Positions 1 to 10,262 of a DNA stretch of 64,000 nucleotides are shown in pieces (the first letter of the stretch is position 1; the number at the start of each line of letters is the position of its first letter). Below the pieces are notes generated by a model. The model saw nothing but the letters and a program-made list of their open reading frames with translations, was not told the origin of the DNA and did not search any database. The stretch comes from Trichoplusia ni. Taxonomy: Eukaryota; Arthropoda; Insecta; Lepidoptera; Noctuidae. Both the position numbers and the translations under genes were made by a program. The stretch lies in NCBI RefSeq assembly GCF_003590095.1, contig NC_039481.1, positions 9,703,895-9,767,894 on the forward strand, in the 5' to 3' direction.

Positions 1-1260
1 TGTTTCGGAAGATGTTCGTTTTTGGACTGTTTATGATTTGTTCAAGGTTGGCGGAGACGAAGCGCATTAAAGTCATCAGCGCCGTCCGTTTCATTATTGC
101 TAATAATAGCGTTATTTAACTGGTCACGATTATTCGTTTACATTTAGTATGTGATGATCTTGCAGCTAGGTATAATAAGCGTTGCGAAATGCTTAGGTAT
201 TCGGCCAACTATTCATGAGTTTCCAGTTTTAATGATAGGAATACTCCGCATAATGCAGACACGTTTTTATAGGTATTGAATACATACGTGGGTTTCAAAG
301 TCTATTTTTTCTGTATCTTAATTTAATTAGGTAGCCTTTTATGTCCATGTTGTGGCTTCATTAAAACAGCAATGAACATAAACCTAAATGAGTCGACGGC
401 AATAAGAAGTTTCTTGGATTATTGCTTGTATAAAAAACTTGTTGTTTCTCGTCTCGACTTGTTTCTGTTCAGGTAAAAATAATTTTAACGCGAAGGATTT
501 TGTTTCTATTCTTAAAACAAAATAACAATAGCTCCCGTGTTCTTTCTTTTGAGAAATACGTTCAAAAAGGTTAAGTCTATGCAATGACCAACCGAATTTG
601 TGTAAAAATTTGCGTACCTATTGTCTTCACTAATCTTAGTTCAAAAGGTTTAAATTTTTTCAAAGGAATATCTTTTAGCTCGTTCAGAAGTAATAAATAA
701 CATTAGTACTGATGATGATAAGCCGTGTCGTTGGTAAGTTGTATTCATTCTACTTTTTTTGCATTTCGAATATGTTTGAAAACGAATAATAACAAGTCTA
801 GAATGCAAAATAGTAGAATGAATACAAAATACACAAACATATTAAATGCTTGTGTTCGTATTTGTTGCCCAAAGTGTGGCGAAGTCGGCTTACGATGGTT
901 CGTATTAATAATTTGTTTATCTGATCATCGTTATGATAACAAAAACCTAGAGATAAAAGTTACGCTTTGTTTGTTATTTACAGTTTGTAGGGTCTTGAGA
1001 CAAAATATTAGGACAGGTTAATCGCTACATAACTAATATGTAGATGTCAACCTTATTGCTACACTTAGAATTTTAGCTTTATAAAAAAATTAATACACAT
1101 TCAGATCGGGCAGCTTATTAAGTGGTTAGCCTAGCAGGTGCATGCTTTGTTTTTAAAAGATACTACCCAGTTTATTAAAAAGTCAACATATATACCACCG
1201 TATCATGCATTATCATTTATCATTATCACATTCAGCTGTGAAATAGCGCGTGATTCTCAC
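1..1260. other. Intron of the glypican-like gene; nothing further recognised
   Basis: This AT-rich stretch lies 3' of the donor site of the glypican-like exon on the minus strand. The open frames within it are short, lack codon structure and have no recognisable motifs. I see no repeat family here. Confidence 0.4.
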
Positions 1261-1414
1261 CTGAGTTTGGCTGTGCTTGCAAATCTACCGCCATCAACAT
1301 TCCATTCTTTTCAAAGATGGTTTTCACATTAGCACAAGTTCCTTCAAAGTCAGCGGCAGAGGCCACGGTTAAGAAACAAGAAGCCAACAGTAAAAACAAT
1401 ATTTGACTCCTCAT
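1261..1414 (-). CDS. First coding exon of a probable glypican (dally-like) proteoglycan core protein
   Basis: The exon encodes about 51 residues. A hydrophobic signal peptide (MRSQILFLLLASCFLTVASA) is followed by a mature N-terminus with CANVKTIFEKNG and VDLQAQPNSG. A cysteine followed by VK..F...G and a Pro-x-Ser-Gly about 20 residues later fits the start of the glypican cysteine-rich domain; that is known for the family, while the assignment here is my inference from a short stretch. The exon ends at CAG|GTGAGA in phase 1, and later exons would lie left of the window. An in-frame upstream ATG at 1478-1480 would add 22 residues, but the signal peptide argues for the start at 1414. Glypicans are GPI-anchored heparan sulfate carriers that modulate Wnt, Hh and BMP signals. 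Another secreted Cys-rich protein is possible. Confidence 0.5.
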
Positions 1415-2242
1415 TCTCAATCCGAAAATCGATTTTTTGTTAGGCGACAGTTTATCACAACAACACTCTCTCACAGCCATGTTCGCGACGAGTGAATTTT
1501 TAAGAGTTAAACAAGATACACTTTTACAAACGAATCATAAATAAAGTACAAGTAAATGATTTTCTTTATAAAACTAAAGTTGCGGTACTGCAAACGCCAT
1601 ACGAACGAGCCGCGACGATTCAACTGCGAACCATGGTGGTCGCAGATCGACTGCACTGACCGACTCTGACTGACTGAAGTGAGCCGAAAGCGCAGCGACA
1701 GCTTCGCACAACGTGTTATTGCCATATAAATATTTGCATTCTTTAAACGCTTTAAATATTTACAAATTATTTGAGTCATTATTATTTATTATTTATTTTA
1801 CTTATGATTACGTTAAATAAGCAAGAATTAAAAGATTTTATTTATGTTTCCATAAGTTCCATGATTAACTGGCAACATTTAATAATCATATGGTTATTTA
1901 TTTCTTATAGCAATAATTGTTGTAATTATTTCATTGGCTGTAATTTATAAAAAAAAAATAATTTCACCAATGGAAAATAACTTTTACTTGTTGCCTACGA
2001 TTTGATTGGCTAACAATATTTTGAGTGGATTGTTTACGCGTGTTTTTTCTTGTCAATCAAAATAGACGAAAATGTTATTCAATCAATGAATGCACGTCGT
2101 GTTTGTGTCGGCTAATTCTAAAATAAAATAAAAATAGTAAAACATAAGTGAAGTTGTGAACTAAGTTTTGTATTTGTTAAGGATACAGATATCAGTGTAT
2201 ATTTTGTTTATTAATTTGTAACTTTTTACATAACCGGTAACC
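1415..2242. promoter_or_regulatory. Divergent 5' region between the glypican-like gene and PUDP
   Basis: The two start codons point away from each other across about 830 bases. The stretch therefore holds both 5' UTRs and probably a shared or back-to-back promoter. I see no clear TATA box or other named element. Confidence 0.4.
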
Positions 2243-2360
2243 ATGAGGATATATTTGTTAAAAAGTGTGTCGCAAGCGATAGGCGCGAGATTTTATTCCA
2301 CAGCTAAGAATTACAAAAAGGTGACCCACTGTATTTTCGACATGGATGGACTCCTGCTAG
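2243..2360 (+). CDS. PUDP: PUDP exon 1 (start codon, putative presequence, HAD motif I)
   Basis: The start ATG is preceded by ACC. The exon encodes the basic N-terminus and FDMDGLLL, and ends in phase 1 at CTAG|GTGAGC. Confidence 0.9.
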
Positions 2361-5300
2361 GTGAGCTAAGATTTCGACCTTCATATAAATAGTCAATGTT
2401 ATTGAAAGGCAAGGTTAAGACGATCATGCTTTTACATAATTAATAACAAATATTGTGACCGTATTAATTCTAATTCCTTGACTGTGTCGAAGTAGTATGA
2501 CTATCGTATATAATACTATCAATTTGTGAAATCTAGCTTAGAAATTTCTTATTTGTATTCTTTTTTAATATTTAAAATTAAAAACGGTTTCATTACAATG
2601 CTGCAATCCAACATTATTGTCATTCGTAAGGAATTTATTACTTACCTTAAATTCTATTAGCCTTAATCACATTCAATTCATATAATTTCATTAGTTGAAT
2701 ATATTATTTTACATACAAAGTTAATTGGTATTCAATTTGCAGGTACATTATTACACATACAAATTGTAGCTATTGTAGTTGTCTATTGTCTAGTCTAGAC
2801 ATTGTCCAAATTGTACATAGGAAGATATGTGGACATGACCAGTATTTTTTAGTTTTTTAATATTCTTTTTGACTATAAACTTATAAATTATTAAAACTGC
2901 CAAACACCCACAAACTAAAAATAAAAACAGTTGACTGATAAAAATACATATAGAAACCTCACCTCTATGGTGAAGCAACTTCACCACAGTTTGCTTCTTT
3001 TAGGTGAAAAAAATAATACAGTTTTTTTTTTCAGATACGGAATTGGTGTACAAGAAAATGATAACACAGCTTTGTGCAAAGTATGGTCATGAATACACAA
3101 ATGAGTTAATGATGAAGGTACTAGGAGGTACTGAGCAGCGGTTGTCGGAGATCCTTTGCAAGGAATTGAACCTTCCTATCACCCCCAAGGAGTTCAGAGA
3201 CCAGTTATTAGTGCTCGGAGACACTATGTTAGCCAACGCACCTTTATTAGACGGTAGATAGTTTTAATTCACTATTTTTTAATACTCAATAATTTATTGC
3301 GTTCCATAATGAACATCAAGGTCTTAAAATATAATAATACAGAACCATTATTTTAGTAGAACTATTTGTTCAAAATTAATGAAACTAATGACACAAAACA
3401 TAATACTGGCACATAAAATGGGTACAAAGTTTTGAATCAATCACTCTTACTTGAACCAAATGCAATGTTATGAATCTCTCAGTATTTGGAAAGACTTAAA
3501 AAAAATACACAATGCTGTCCTAACCAGATATAGTGCCTTTACCCTGCAATAAAGAAAAATTCAACAAGTAAGGCAAGTCAGGCAACAAGTAAGAGAAAAA
3601 TTCATGAAGGAATATGAGTTGTGAAAACATTTTTGTGCCATTGTGTTAAGTGCCCTTTCACCCTGTTTTCAATGCACTATATTTTACCTTTACATAACTT
3701 GTGCATACCATTATGCTATTCATTATTCAATCTTATCAAATTATGCGATCTGAGTGTGCAAAATATATTTTTATAATGTTAAAAAAAATCACATCATTTT
3801 CTTGCACTCACCACTTCAGAATTTAGATAAAAGCCACTCTGAAGACTTGTTTAATATCATAAACTGAATAAATAGTTGGTGATAAAAAGGCTGAATAACT
3901 ATGTACTCAGTACTGACGTTTTTAAAGCAACATAAAATATACTTTATATTGCATTGACTGTAAACAAGGATAATATAGTAAGTCTTATAGCATTAATTAC
4001 AAAGAAGTCTTGTTTTCAAGGTTTTATGTAGAGGCTAAATTGGCTAAATATGTATGGGAGATCCTTTATTTTATAGCCAGACTAGTTGACCCATGCTCAC
4101 TTCGTTGGATAGTATTTTTCGTCGTAAATAATGTGGCTCTCTATTGGTAAAATAATTTAAATAATTGGGACTGTAAATTCAGAGATTATCCTACAACAAA
4201 CTTACTATGATCTTTGCCTTCTTTAAATAATGTAAGTAAATATTCTGGAAGATTATTTAAACAGATTATTAAGGTATTTAATAAGTAATACAGTTGTATT
4301 TCATACTTATTGGTAAGAACAAATTATGAAGTGTTAAATTTTAAGATCATGTGTGCACACAATTGTTATTGCTTGGCATAACTCCATCTTCCGATTTCAA
4401 ACGTTAGTGTACAAAGTTCGATTCGAAGTTATGTAATTGTTTTCTTAAACGATTTCCTATGGCAGTAAAGCTGAAACATTTTCTACACTGAATTTCCAAT
4501 ATACTGTTATTTGGCTTCTTTGCAGATAATTGATTAAAGCCTCTATAGATTGATTAAACGTTCGCCAAGAATCTTTTTTGTACCATCTTGTTGGTCTTTG
4601 ATGACACAACTATATGAGAGCGACTTTAGCGGGTGGTAAGATCATAGAAGAAATAAAAATGCTTAGTGGAATTCGAATCGGCCATTGTAAATAGTGGAAT
4701 CAGGTCCCTGGCTTACACCCATCGATTCAACCATTTTTACATACCATTCTATAATTTTTCGAATTCCAGGTGCGGAAAGATTAATACGACACTTACACAA
4801 AACGAAGACACCATTCGCATTAGCTACATCGTCCAGCGCCCGCTCTGTAGACACGAAGATCGCGCCGTACAAGGAGCTATTCTCGTATTTCAATCATATG
4901 GTCATGGGCAGCACCGACAAAGATGTGAAATTCGGGAAACCACATCCCGATATATTCTTGGTAGCTGCTGCCAGGTTCCCTGATAAACCTGATCCTTCTA
5001 AGGTGAGTTTCTCAATACTTTATTGCTTCAATAATGTAGTTATAGGTATTAGGTGGTAATTTTAGGTTCAATGAATGAATGAATTGTAGTGTAGTTATTT
5101 CGGTTCTGTCTCTAAAAAGTACAATTGTAAGCCTGTCTTATCTATTTATAATAATCGATTATTGTTGTCACAGAAATGTCCGTATTAAAACAAAATACTT
5201 ATATATTAATTTCTTTATTTAAACACAAAGTATTTAATAAACAATAAACATTAAAACGAGACAAGCGGCAACGGTAAAGGCGTCCAAGCTTTTAGGGCTT

Positions 5301-7191
5301 CGGAGAGAAGATAGTTGACCGCCGTGTCGCGAATATACTGATTATTTAAAAAAGATCGATTTTTAGATCATGTTATTGGTAAATCATTGCATTTTTCCTC
5401 TTTTCGCGGCGCATCACCTTTGAATTAAACAAGCATCGCGAACTGAGAAGTTCCTTGAAAACACACAATCTTCCTCTATTTTTAAATATGACTGCGTAAT
5501 GAATAAAATGTATAAATATTTTCATCTGTCCCAAATACTAGCCGAATTACCGGTATTCCGCTCAACTCTTTGTACCAATTACCGGTATTATGGCACATAT
5601 TTAGCAAACACTAACACGCTATAAGTGCTTCATAACTGTTAATACGAGCTCCGTTTGAAGTCGGTATAGCCGGCGTTAAAATAGAGAATGTTTACTAGAC
5701 CCGACATCACCAAAATATCTCATTTCCTCAATTGAACTGCAACTGGCGTGGGACGATAAACAGACTTCTATAGCTTCAATATAACGCTAATGTCTAACGA
5801 GGTAAACAGTGTACTCGGTACTATTGTTACATAGGTATCTAGAATTCTTTTTTCAAGACCATGGAGTATTTTAATGTTCAAAAAATTCAACGTCTTTAAT
5901 TACAATAAATATTTTCAAATGCAATATCTACCACTTTAATATATTTCAAATATAATTATCTACTTGGACTGAACGGATAACCAGGTGGTTGAGGTAACCA
6001 CGCCAAACCCACAGCGTGCGACGAGGCTCAGGTTCAATCATTGTGCATGTGACTCCAATGCTTGTGGGTATCTCCTAGGTTTATAGTCCGACACAAGGGT
6101 TATAATCTTTAGTGGGGATAGTGTGTTATTGTTTAATACGCTAAGATTAGCACCTCGCCTTGTTTAAATAAGCCTTTTATTTTTAATAATGCCTAATTAT
6201 CGGTTAGATACCATATAATTTATTAGATACATAATTAGGTGCTCACCTCGGCGGTACTTGAAACAATTTCTTTTGTCAAAATACTTGCGTATGTTCGTAG
6301 GAAATAATTATGCAAATATTAATCATCTATTTAATGTTTTCCGCCGTAGAAAGTTAATACCTTAAGTAATTAACAAGTAGATAATGTCTGATTGTATTCT
6401 AGTTGACAAGCGTTATCAATTACATAATATTACAACTTTTTATCACTGACTACATTAAGTATAATAATATTGTTGCTATTTGATACAAAATGTATTAAGT
6501 ATCTATCTATACGAAAATGTATCACCAAGTCTAAGTTGCATTTCCAAATGAGATTAACCTTGAAAATTTCAGTCTTCAAGGCGATCACAGAATTATTGAT
6601 AACTAAGCATATGATTAGTATACCACCGCGAAAGCGTGTGTAGCTAATTATCATTAATAACGAGGCTAGTTTTGAGTTCAAGGAAAAGTTAATGCGAAAT
6701 GATTGCTGAGCTTGAAATTTTGAGTTTTGTGTAGCGGAACTATAATTTTCAATATAAAGTTGTCAATTTATAACGTCTTATTTACCAGCATTCAAAATCT
6801 TCATGTTAGGTTTAGGCAGGAGCATACTTTTCACATAATATTGTATCTATCTATACGATCAACTCTAAAAATAGCCGAAAGAAAAACAAATCCAATCCGT
6901 TCTTGCAGGTTTAAGCAGACAAGGCAGACTAACTACATTCAACTGGTCATCAGCCAGACAGACAAGTCTGTTCATCTATATCCTACAAAATCTCACCATA
7001 CTTTGTTCTCATTCCAGTGCCTTGTGTTCGAAGACTCGCCTCACGGCGTGACAGCGGGCGCGGCCGCCGGCATGCAGACAGTCATGGTCCCGGACCCACA
7101 TCTCGACAAGAGACTGACGACACACGCCACCATCGTACTGCCCACACTAGCCAAGTTCCAACCTGAATTGTTCGGCCTACCCGCCTTTTAG
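2243..7191 (+). CDS. PUDP: Pseudouridine-5'-phosphatase (HAD family), whole gene of four exons
   Basis: Coding exons are 2243-2360, 3035-3253, 4770-5002 and 7018-7191, totalling 744 nt and 247 residues. The enzyme is a magnesium-dependent HAD phosphatase that removes phosphate from pseudouridine 5'-phosphate released by RNA breakdown. HAD motif I is FDMDGLLLDTE at about residues 32-42 and spans the first junction. Motif II is in LATSS. The motif III lysine is in FGKPHPDIF. Motif IV is VFEDSPHG. The C-terminus FQPELFGLPAF matches the vertebrate and insect PUDP (Gs1-like) ending very closely. The human protein is about 228 residues; the extra length is mainly at the N-terminus, where an Arg/Lys/Ser-rich stretch ending in ARFYSTA resembles a mitochondrial presequence. 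All four junctions are GT-AG and keep frame. Confidence 0.93.
3035..3253 (+). CDS. PUDP: PUDP exon 2 (cap domain)
   Basis: The exon begins after a T-rich tract and TTTCAG and completes DTELVYKK. It carries the helical cap (TNELMMKVLGG, ELNLPITPKEF) and ends in phase 1 before GTAGAT. Confidence 0.9.
3254..4769 (+). other. PUDP intron 2
   Basis: AT-rich intron. Around 4075-4190 there is a degenerate fragment reading GTTGACCCATGCTCACTTCG, which resembles the TAGCTGACCC-type non-LTR tails found elsewhere in the window. Nothing else is recognised. Confidence 0.4.
4770..5002 (+). CDS. PUDP: PUDP exon 3 (HAD motifs II and III)
   Basis: The exon encodes GAERLIRHLHKTKTPFALAT and KFGKPHPDIFLVAAARFP and ends in phase 0 at AAG|GTGAGT. 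The serine of motif II and the lysine of motif III are both present. Confidence 0.93.
5003..7017 (+). other. PUDP intron 3, containing a decayed SINE
   Basis: This AT-rich 2 kb intron contains one tRNA-derived SINE copy at about 5972-6121. The rest shows no recognisable feature. Confidence 0.4.
5972..6121 (+). repeat. tRNA-derived SINE, family A, diverged copy
   Basis: An A-box-like stretch (GGATAACCAGGTGGTTGAGG) is followed by CACGCCAAACCCAC and a B-box-like GGTTCAATCATT. The 3' part is truncated relative to the better copies at 22468 and 37889. Confidence 0.65.
7018..7191 (+). CDS. PUDP: PUDP exon 4 (HAD motif IV and stop)
   Basis: The exon begins after CATTCCAG, encodes CLVFEDSPHGVTAGAAAGMQ and ends FQPELFGLPAF followed by TAG. 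Confidence 0.95.
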   Translation, partial: CLVFEDSPHGVTAGAAAGMQTVMVPDPHLDKRLTTHATIVLPTLAKFQPELFGLPAF

Positions 7192-8332
7192 TGACGGTAG
7201 TTTGATATTTTTATTGTGTGCAGTACTTTTGATGTATAGAACAAGGCATCTCGTAGATAATTACTGATATTTTTACTTGTAATATACTACTGTCAGTTAG
7301 CCAGAACATTAAAAAGTTTTCAGTTATAGAGCCGGACTCATATCTAGATTAGTAGGTTGTAGTGTCGTACTACCCTCATTATCGAAGTTCAAACTGGCTT
7401 TAAGTGACGGTAGTTGGATATACCGTGTGCGGTTCTATTGATGTTTGATCTGGATATAAAAGAAGACGTATATCACGTAAACGTAATATATATATCGTTG
7501 TTTTTGTTAACGGTTGCTGCACCTGTTGATTATACCAGCGACTAAATTAACACCTATACTGCCAATTTTGTCCTATTATCTACCTTAAGTCTTAAAGCGT
7601 CGCCGTTCGTAGAGTAACGTCCAAAACCAGTTTTTTTCTGTAGTTGGTTACCAAACAGTAGACTAAAAAAAAAAGAAGTAATCAGATATTTATCGGCCAG
7701 TAATAAAATGACTACCTACTCGACAAATGTAGAATATCGAATATTATTATATTTTTATATCGCTTTTCCTTCTTATAATTAAGTCTAAAAACTAGTTACT
7801 AGATGTTTAGAAATGCAAATGTTTTTATTAAGTACAAAATATACCACAAGATAAACTTCCTGAAATAACTGTAATATACAAAACATTATATGCTAAAAGA
7901 TATTAGGTACTTAATTTATTAGACGTTGTAAAATATACAATGCAATGTAACAACGAATTAAAAACTCTTGTAAGAAACCGACTTTTCTTATAATATTAAC
8001 ACATCAACATAAACCTTCAAGATCATATTGCACTAAGTTGATATAGAATTATGTATGTACTAACTCAAATCAAGGACCCAAGTTCAGCCAAACAGTAATA
8101 ATAAATTAATTAAACTTGGACAGAAAAAAGGTTTGGTCTCAAGTACTTTTAAATTGTCATAATCTCATTTAGAAATGTCAATATGAATGATTCGCTAACA
8201 CAATTTTTAAAAGCACAAAATTAATTTTGTCGTACTAATTATAACAGGGTAAGATCATCGCTTAAATATAGTAATTGTTGCAGATATAGTAGTATATTAG
8301 GCAAAGTTTACATACTAAATACTACATGTATA

Positions 8333-8538
8333 AAAAAACCCCACTTGCAGTAAGGAGATTCAATACTTGTGTCGGGTTTTCACAAACATACAAATCACGT
8401 GCACAAAGACACTCAGACTCAGAACAAGCATTCGTGGATCACACAAATGCTTGTCCTACGCAGGTATCGAACCCGCGAAACGTCGCGCACAGTGGATTTG
8501 GCGTGGTGACCTCAACCACTCGGTTATCCGTGCAGTCA
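8333..8538 (-). repeat. tRNA-derived SINE, family A, minus orientation
   Basis: Read on the minus strand it has GGATAACCGAGTGGTTGAGG (A box), a GGGTTCGATACC-type B box, TAGGACAAGCATTTGTG and a 3' part with GTGCACGTGATTTG. It is the same unit as the copies at 22468, 37889 and 60600. Confidence 0.75.
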
Positions 8539-8743
8539 AACATATAAAATGTCCGCAACCAATTTATTACAATAACTCATGTTAGGTGGCATTATGCAAG
8601 TTACCTTTGCCTAATACATAACTAGTCTATTGATATCTTGTCTAGTGATAGTACCATTGTTAGTAATCAGTGTTAAATAGTCGCCATTTATGATTTTATA
8701 TTGTTATTGTTTACGGAGTCTGTTTGTCGTAGATGTTTTATGC

Positions 8744-8749
8744 AATAAA
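8744..8749 (+). terminator. Candidate poly(A) signal for PUDP
   Basis: AATAAA followed by a T/GT-rich stretch. If used, the PUDP 3' UTR would be about 1.55 kb and would contain the antisense SINE. A nearer ATTAAA lies near 7308. Confidence 0.35.
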
Positions 8750-8788
8750 TTATTTGTGTATAAATGTTATTTTCTTTACCATTCCCTT

Positions 8789-8794
8789 TTTATT
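8789..8794 (-). terminator. Candidate poly(A) signal for NDUFA2
   Basis: TTTATT on the plus strand is AATAAA on the minus strand, about 300 bases downstream of the NDUFA2 stop. A second candidate is at 8896-8901. Confidence 0.35.
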
Positions 8795-9091
8795 TACGAT
8801 TTGTTTCTTTGTTTAATCTGATCTAGAAGTCAATTTTTTACTTTACTTTCACCATCAGTTTAGGTATTTATAATATAGGAACAATCTTAAGCTGTTTTAT
8901 TCTTCTAGCATGATTTTTTTTACTACTGCCAGATTCATCATCAAATTAATTAATATTATTTTAAACTAAAAGCATATTATGTAATTCTATCAATCTTATG
9001 TTATGAGGTTCAAATGTTTAAGAATAAAATAAAAAGTCCTTTGCTAATGACTAATATTTATATAACACATAAATGAAACAGAACAGATAAT

Positions 9092-9174
9092 TTACTTTGC
9101 TAACTGCTGTAAGGCCGAGAGTACTTTATCTGCGGTGTAGTCTGTGAGGGGGGCGCTCTTCTCCTGGCCACGCT
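9092..9174 (-). CDS. NDUFA2: NDUFA2 last exon 3b (canonical version)
   Basis: The acceptor is GTCATTCCAG. The exon reads ERGQEKSAPLTDYTADK then VLSALQQLAK and TAA in the phase required by exon 2. It resembles the C-terminal helix of NDUFA2 in other animals (SADQVTRAL-type), so this is taken as the ancestral last exon. Confidence 0.92.
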
Positions 9175-10151
9175 CTGGAATGACAACAATACTTGTTATA
9201 AGTTGACAAGAGGAGTTAAAACCTCTTTTAATAAAGTTATATCATGATTTTATGGTGTTCATTACTGTAAAGATCTATGAAAGGAAATGTAACTTTATAT
9301 AAATATCTAGTAATACAAGTTACATAAACTAGATTCAAGTTCAATAGTACAGATTGATAAAATTAATACTCTAATACCAATTTTCTGAATTAGTTAACAT
9401 GAAGATATAATTTCTATCATTTTACTAACATTGATAACTACTCAAACCTGATGTTTTTTTATAATACAACAAAACTATTTCAATAACTACATTATTAAAC
9501 GACTTGTATCTACAAAAACAGATCTTATTATATACTTTATCGGGCTAAGCCTTGGATGACGGTCATGACTTGACCTTCTGACAGACCACACAGTGAGTGG
9601 CATGCTTCACATCCTTTAGCTGTAAAAGGCGCTTATATTGAAACTGAAATACTAATAAGCATTGCCTACACACGACAACACCATACCAATCCATAGAGCG
9701 TAAACATTTAGTGCTTAAACATTTAGATTTTCTTGTAGCACTTATAGCAAGGGTGCTGAATAAGAATCAATGAAGTTTTCAAGTACTATAAGGTAAAGTA
9801 AATTTAACCTTCATGGATTAAGAAAGTTAACAAGTATAGTAGGATCGTTAAGGAAATTTTGGTTCGTAAATATAGTTACGACTATTTACATACCATAGCG
9901 AGCCCAAACGCGCGGCTGGACACCATTACATTCTCGAATCAGAATCGGGAAGTTAGGATTCTCCTTTTTAATGCTAACATAGTGCTTCTGAATGAAATCC
10001 CTGTAAAAATAGACTATTTTATTATTCTGTTTTGGGGTTATGAAATTGTTTATGTAATCATAAGTCTTTACCTGACACCCTGAGATTGTTTACCAGTCTG
10101 GCATAAATGAATCCTTATTTCTCTCAGGGTTCCTCCGAATCGGATAACCAT
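9092..10151 (-). CDS. NDUFA2: NADH dehydrogenase 1 alpha subcomplex subunit 2 (complex I B8 subunit), gene
   Basis: Coding exons are 10072-10151, 9894-10000 and then either 9092-9174 or 9537-9619; either join gives 270 nt and 89 residues. NDUFA2 is a small accessory subunit of respiratory complex I in the inner mitochondrial membrane, with a thioredoxin-like fold of the L51/S25/CI-B8 family. The sequence shows LREIRIHLCQTGKQSQGVRD, FIQKHYVSIKKENPNFPILI and RECNGVQPRVWARY, matching the family closely. It keeps both cysteines that correspond to the redox-sensitive pair described in the human protein. The start is the only ATG placed correctly for the family, and the length (human 99) is normal. 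The two possible last exons are described separately. Confidence 0.93.
9537..9619 (-). CDS. NDUFA2: NDUFA2 alternative last exon 3a (Cys-rich version)
   Basis: The acceptor is GCGCCTTTTACAG. In the phase required by exon 2 the reading is AKGCEACHSLCGLSEG then QVMTVIQGLAR and TAA: 83 nt, exactly the length of exon 3b. It aligns with 3b without gaps; seven of 27 residues are identical and many others are conservative, including the helix ending V..(V/A)(I/L)Q.LA(R/K). The pattern C-x2-C-x3-C in its first half is absent from 3b. It looks like an old duplicate of the terminal exon retained as an alternative. Use in mRNA is not proven by the sequence. Confidence 0.7.
9894..10000 (-). CDS. NDUFA2: NDUFA2 exon 2
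   Basis: The exon starts after TTTTTACAG and encodes DFIQKHYVSIKKENPNFPIL and IRECNGVQPRVWARY. It ends in phase 1 at TATG|GTATGT, so the last codon needs two bases from the following exon. Confidence 0.95.
10072..10151 (-). CDS. NDUFA2: NDUFA2 exon 1
   Basis: The exon encodes MVIRFGGTLREIRIHLCQTG and KQSQGV, and ends in phase 2 at GTCAG|GTAAAG. Confidence 0.92.
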
Positions 10152-10207
10152 CTTGGAATAGTTTTATTTCTAGGCAAAGGGCAAAAATTCGCTACGAATA
10201 ATTCAAG

Positions 10208-10262
10208 TGACACAGTGACAGTGACACTTGATAGTTTTGTCAATTGTCACAAATGACAGTGA
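10208..10262. promoter_or_regulatory. Cluster of TGACA/TGTCA motifs upstream of NDUFA2
   Basis: Within 55 bases there are TGACA at 10208, 10216, 10222 and 10254 and TGTCA at 10239 and 10246, starting about 57 bases upstream of the NDUFA2 ATG. The arrangement is partly palindromic. A role as a transcription-factor site cluster is inference. Confidence 0.4.

Larger units (their letters stand above)
7192..9091. other. Convergent 3' region between PUDP and NDUFA2
   Basis: This 1.9 kb spacer holds the 3' UTRs of the two convergent genes. It contains a minus-strand SINE (8333-8538) and facing AATAAA signals at about 8744 (plus) and 8789/8896 (minus). No coding potential is seen apart from short frames inside the SINE. 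Confidence 0.45.

Noticed and set aside
6727..7191. 154-codon frame reading into PUDP exon 4 from the intron
   Set aside because: Only the part after the acceptor at 7016-7017 is PUDP; the upstream part is intron.
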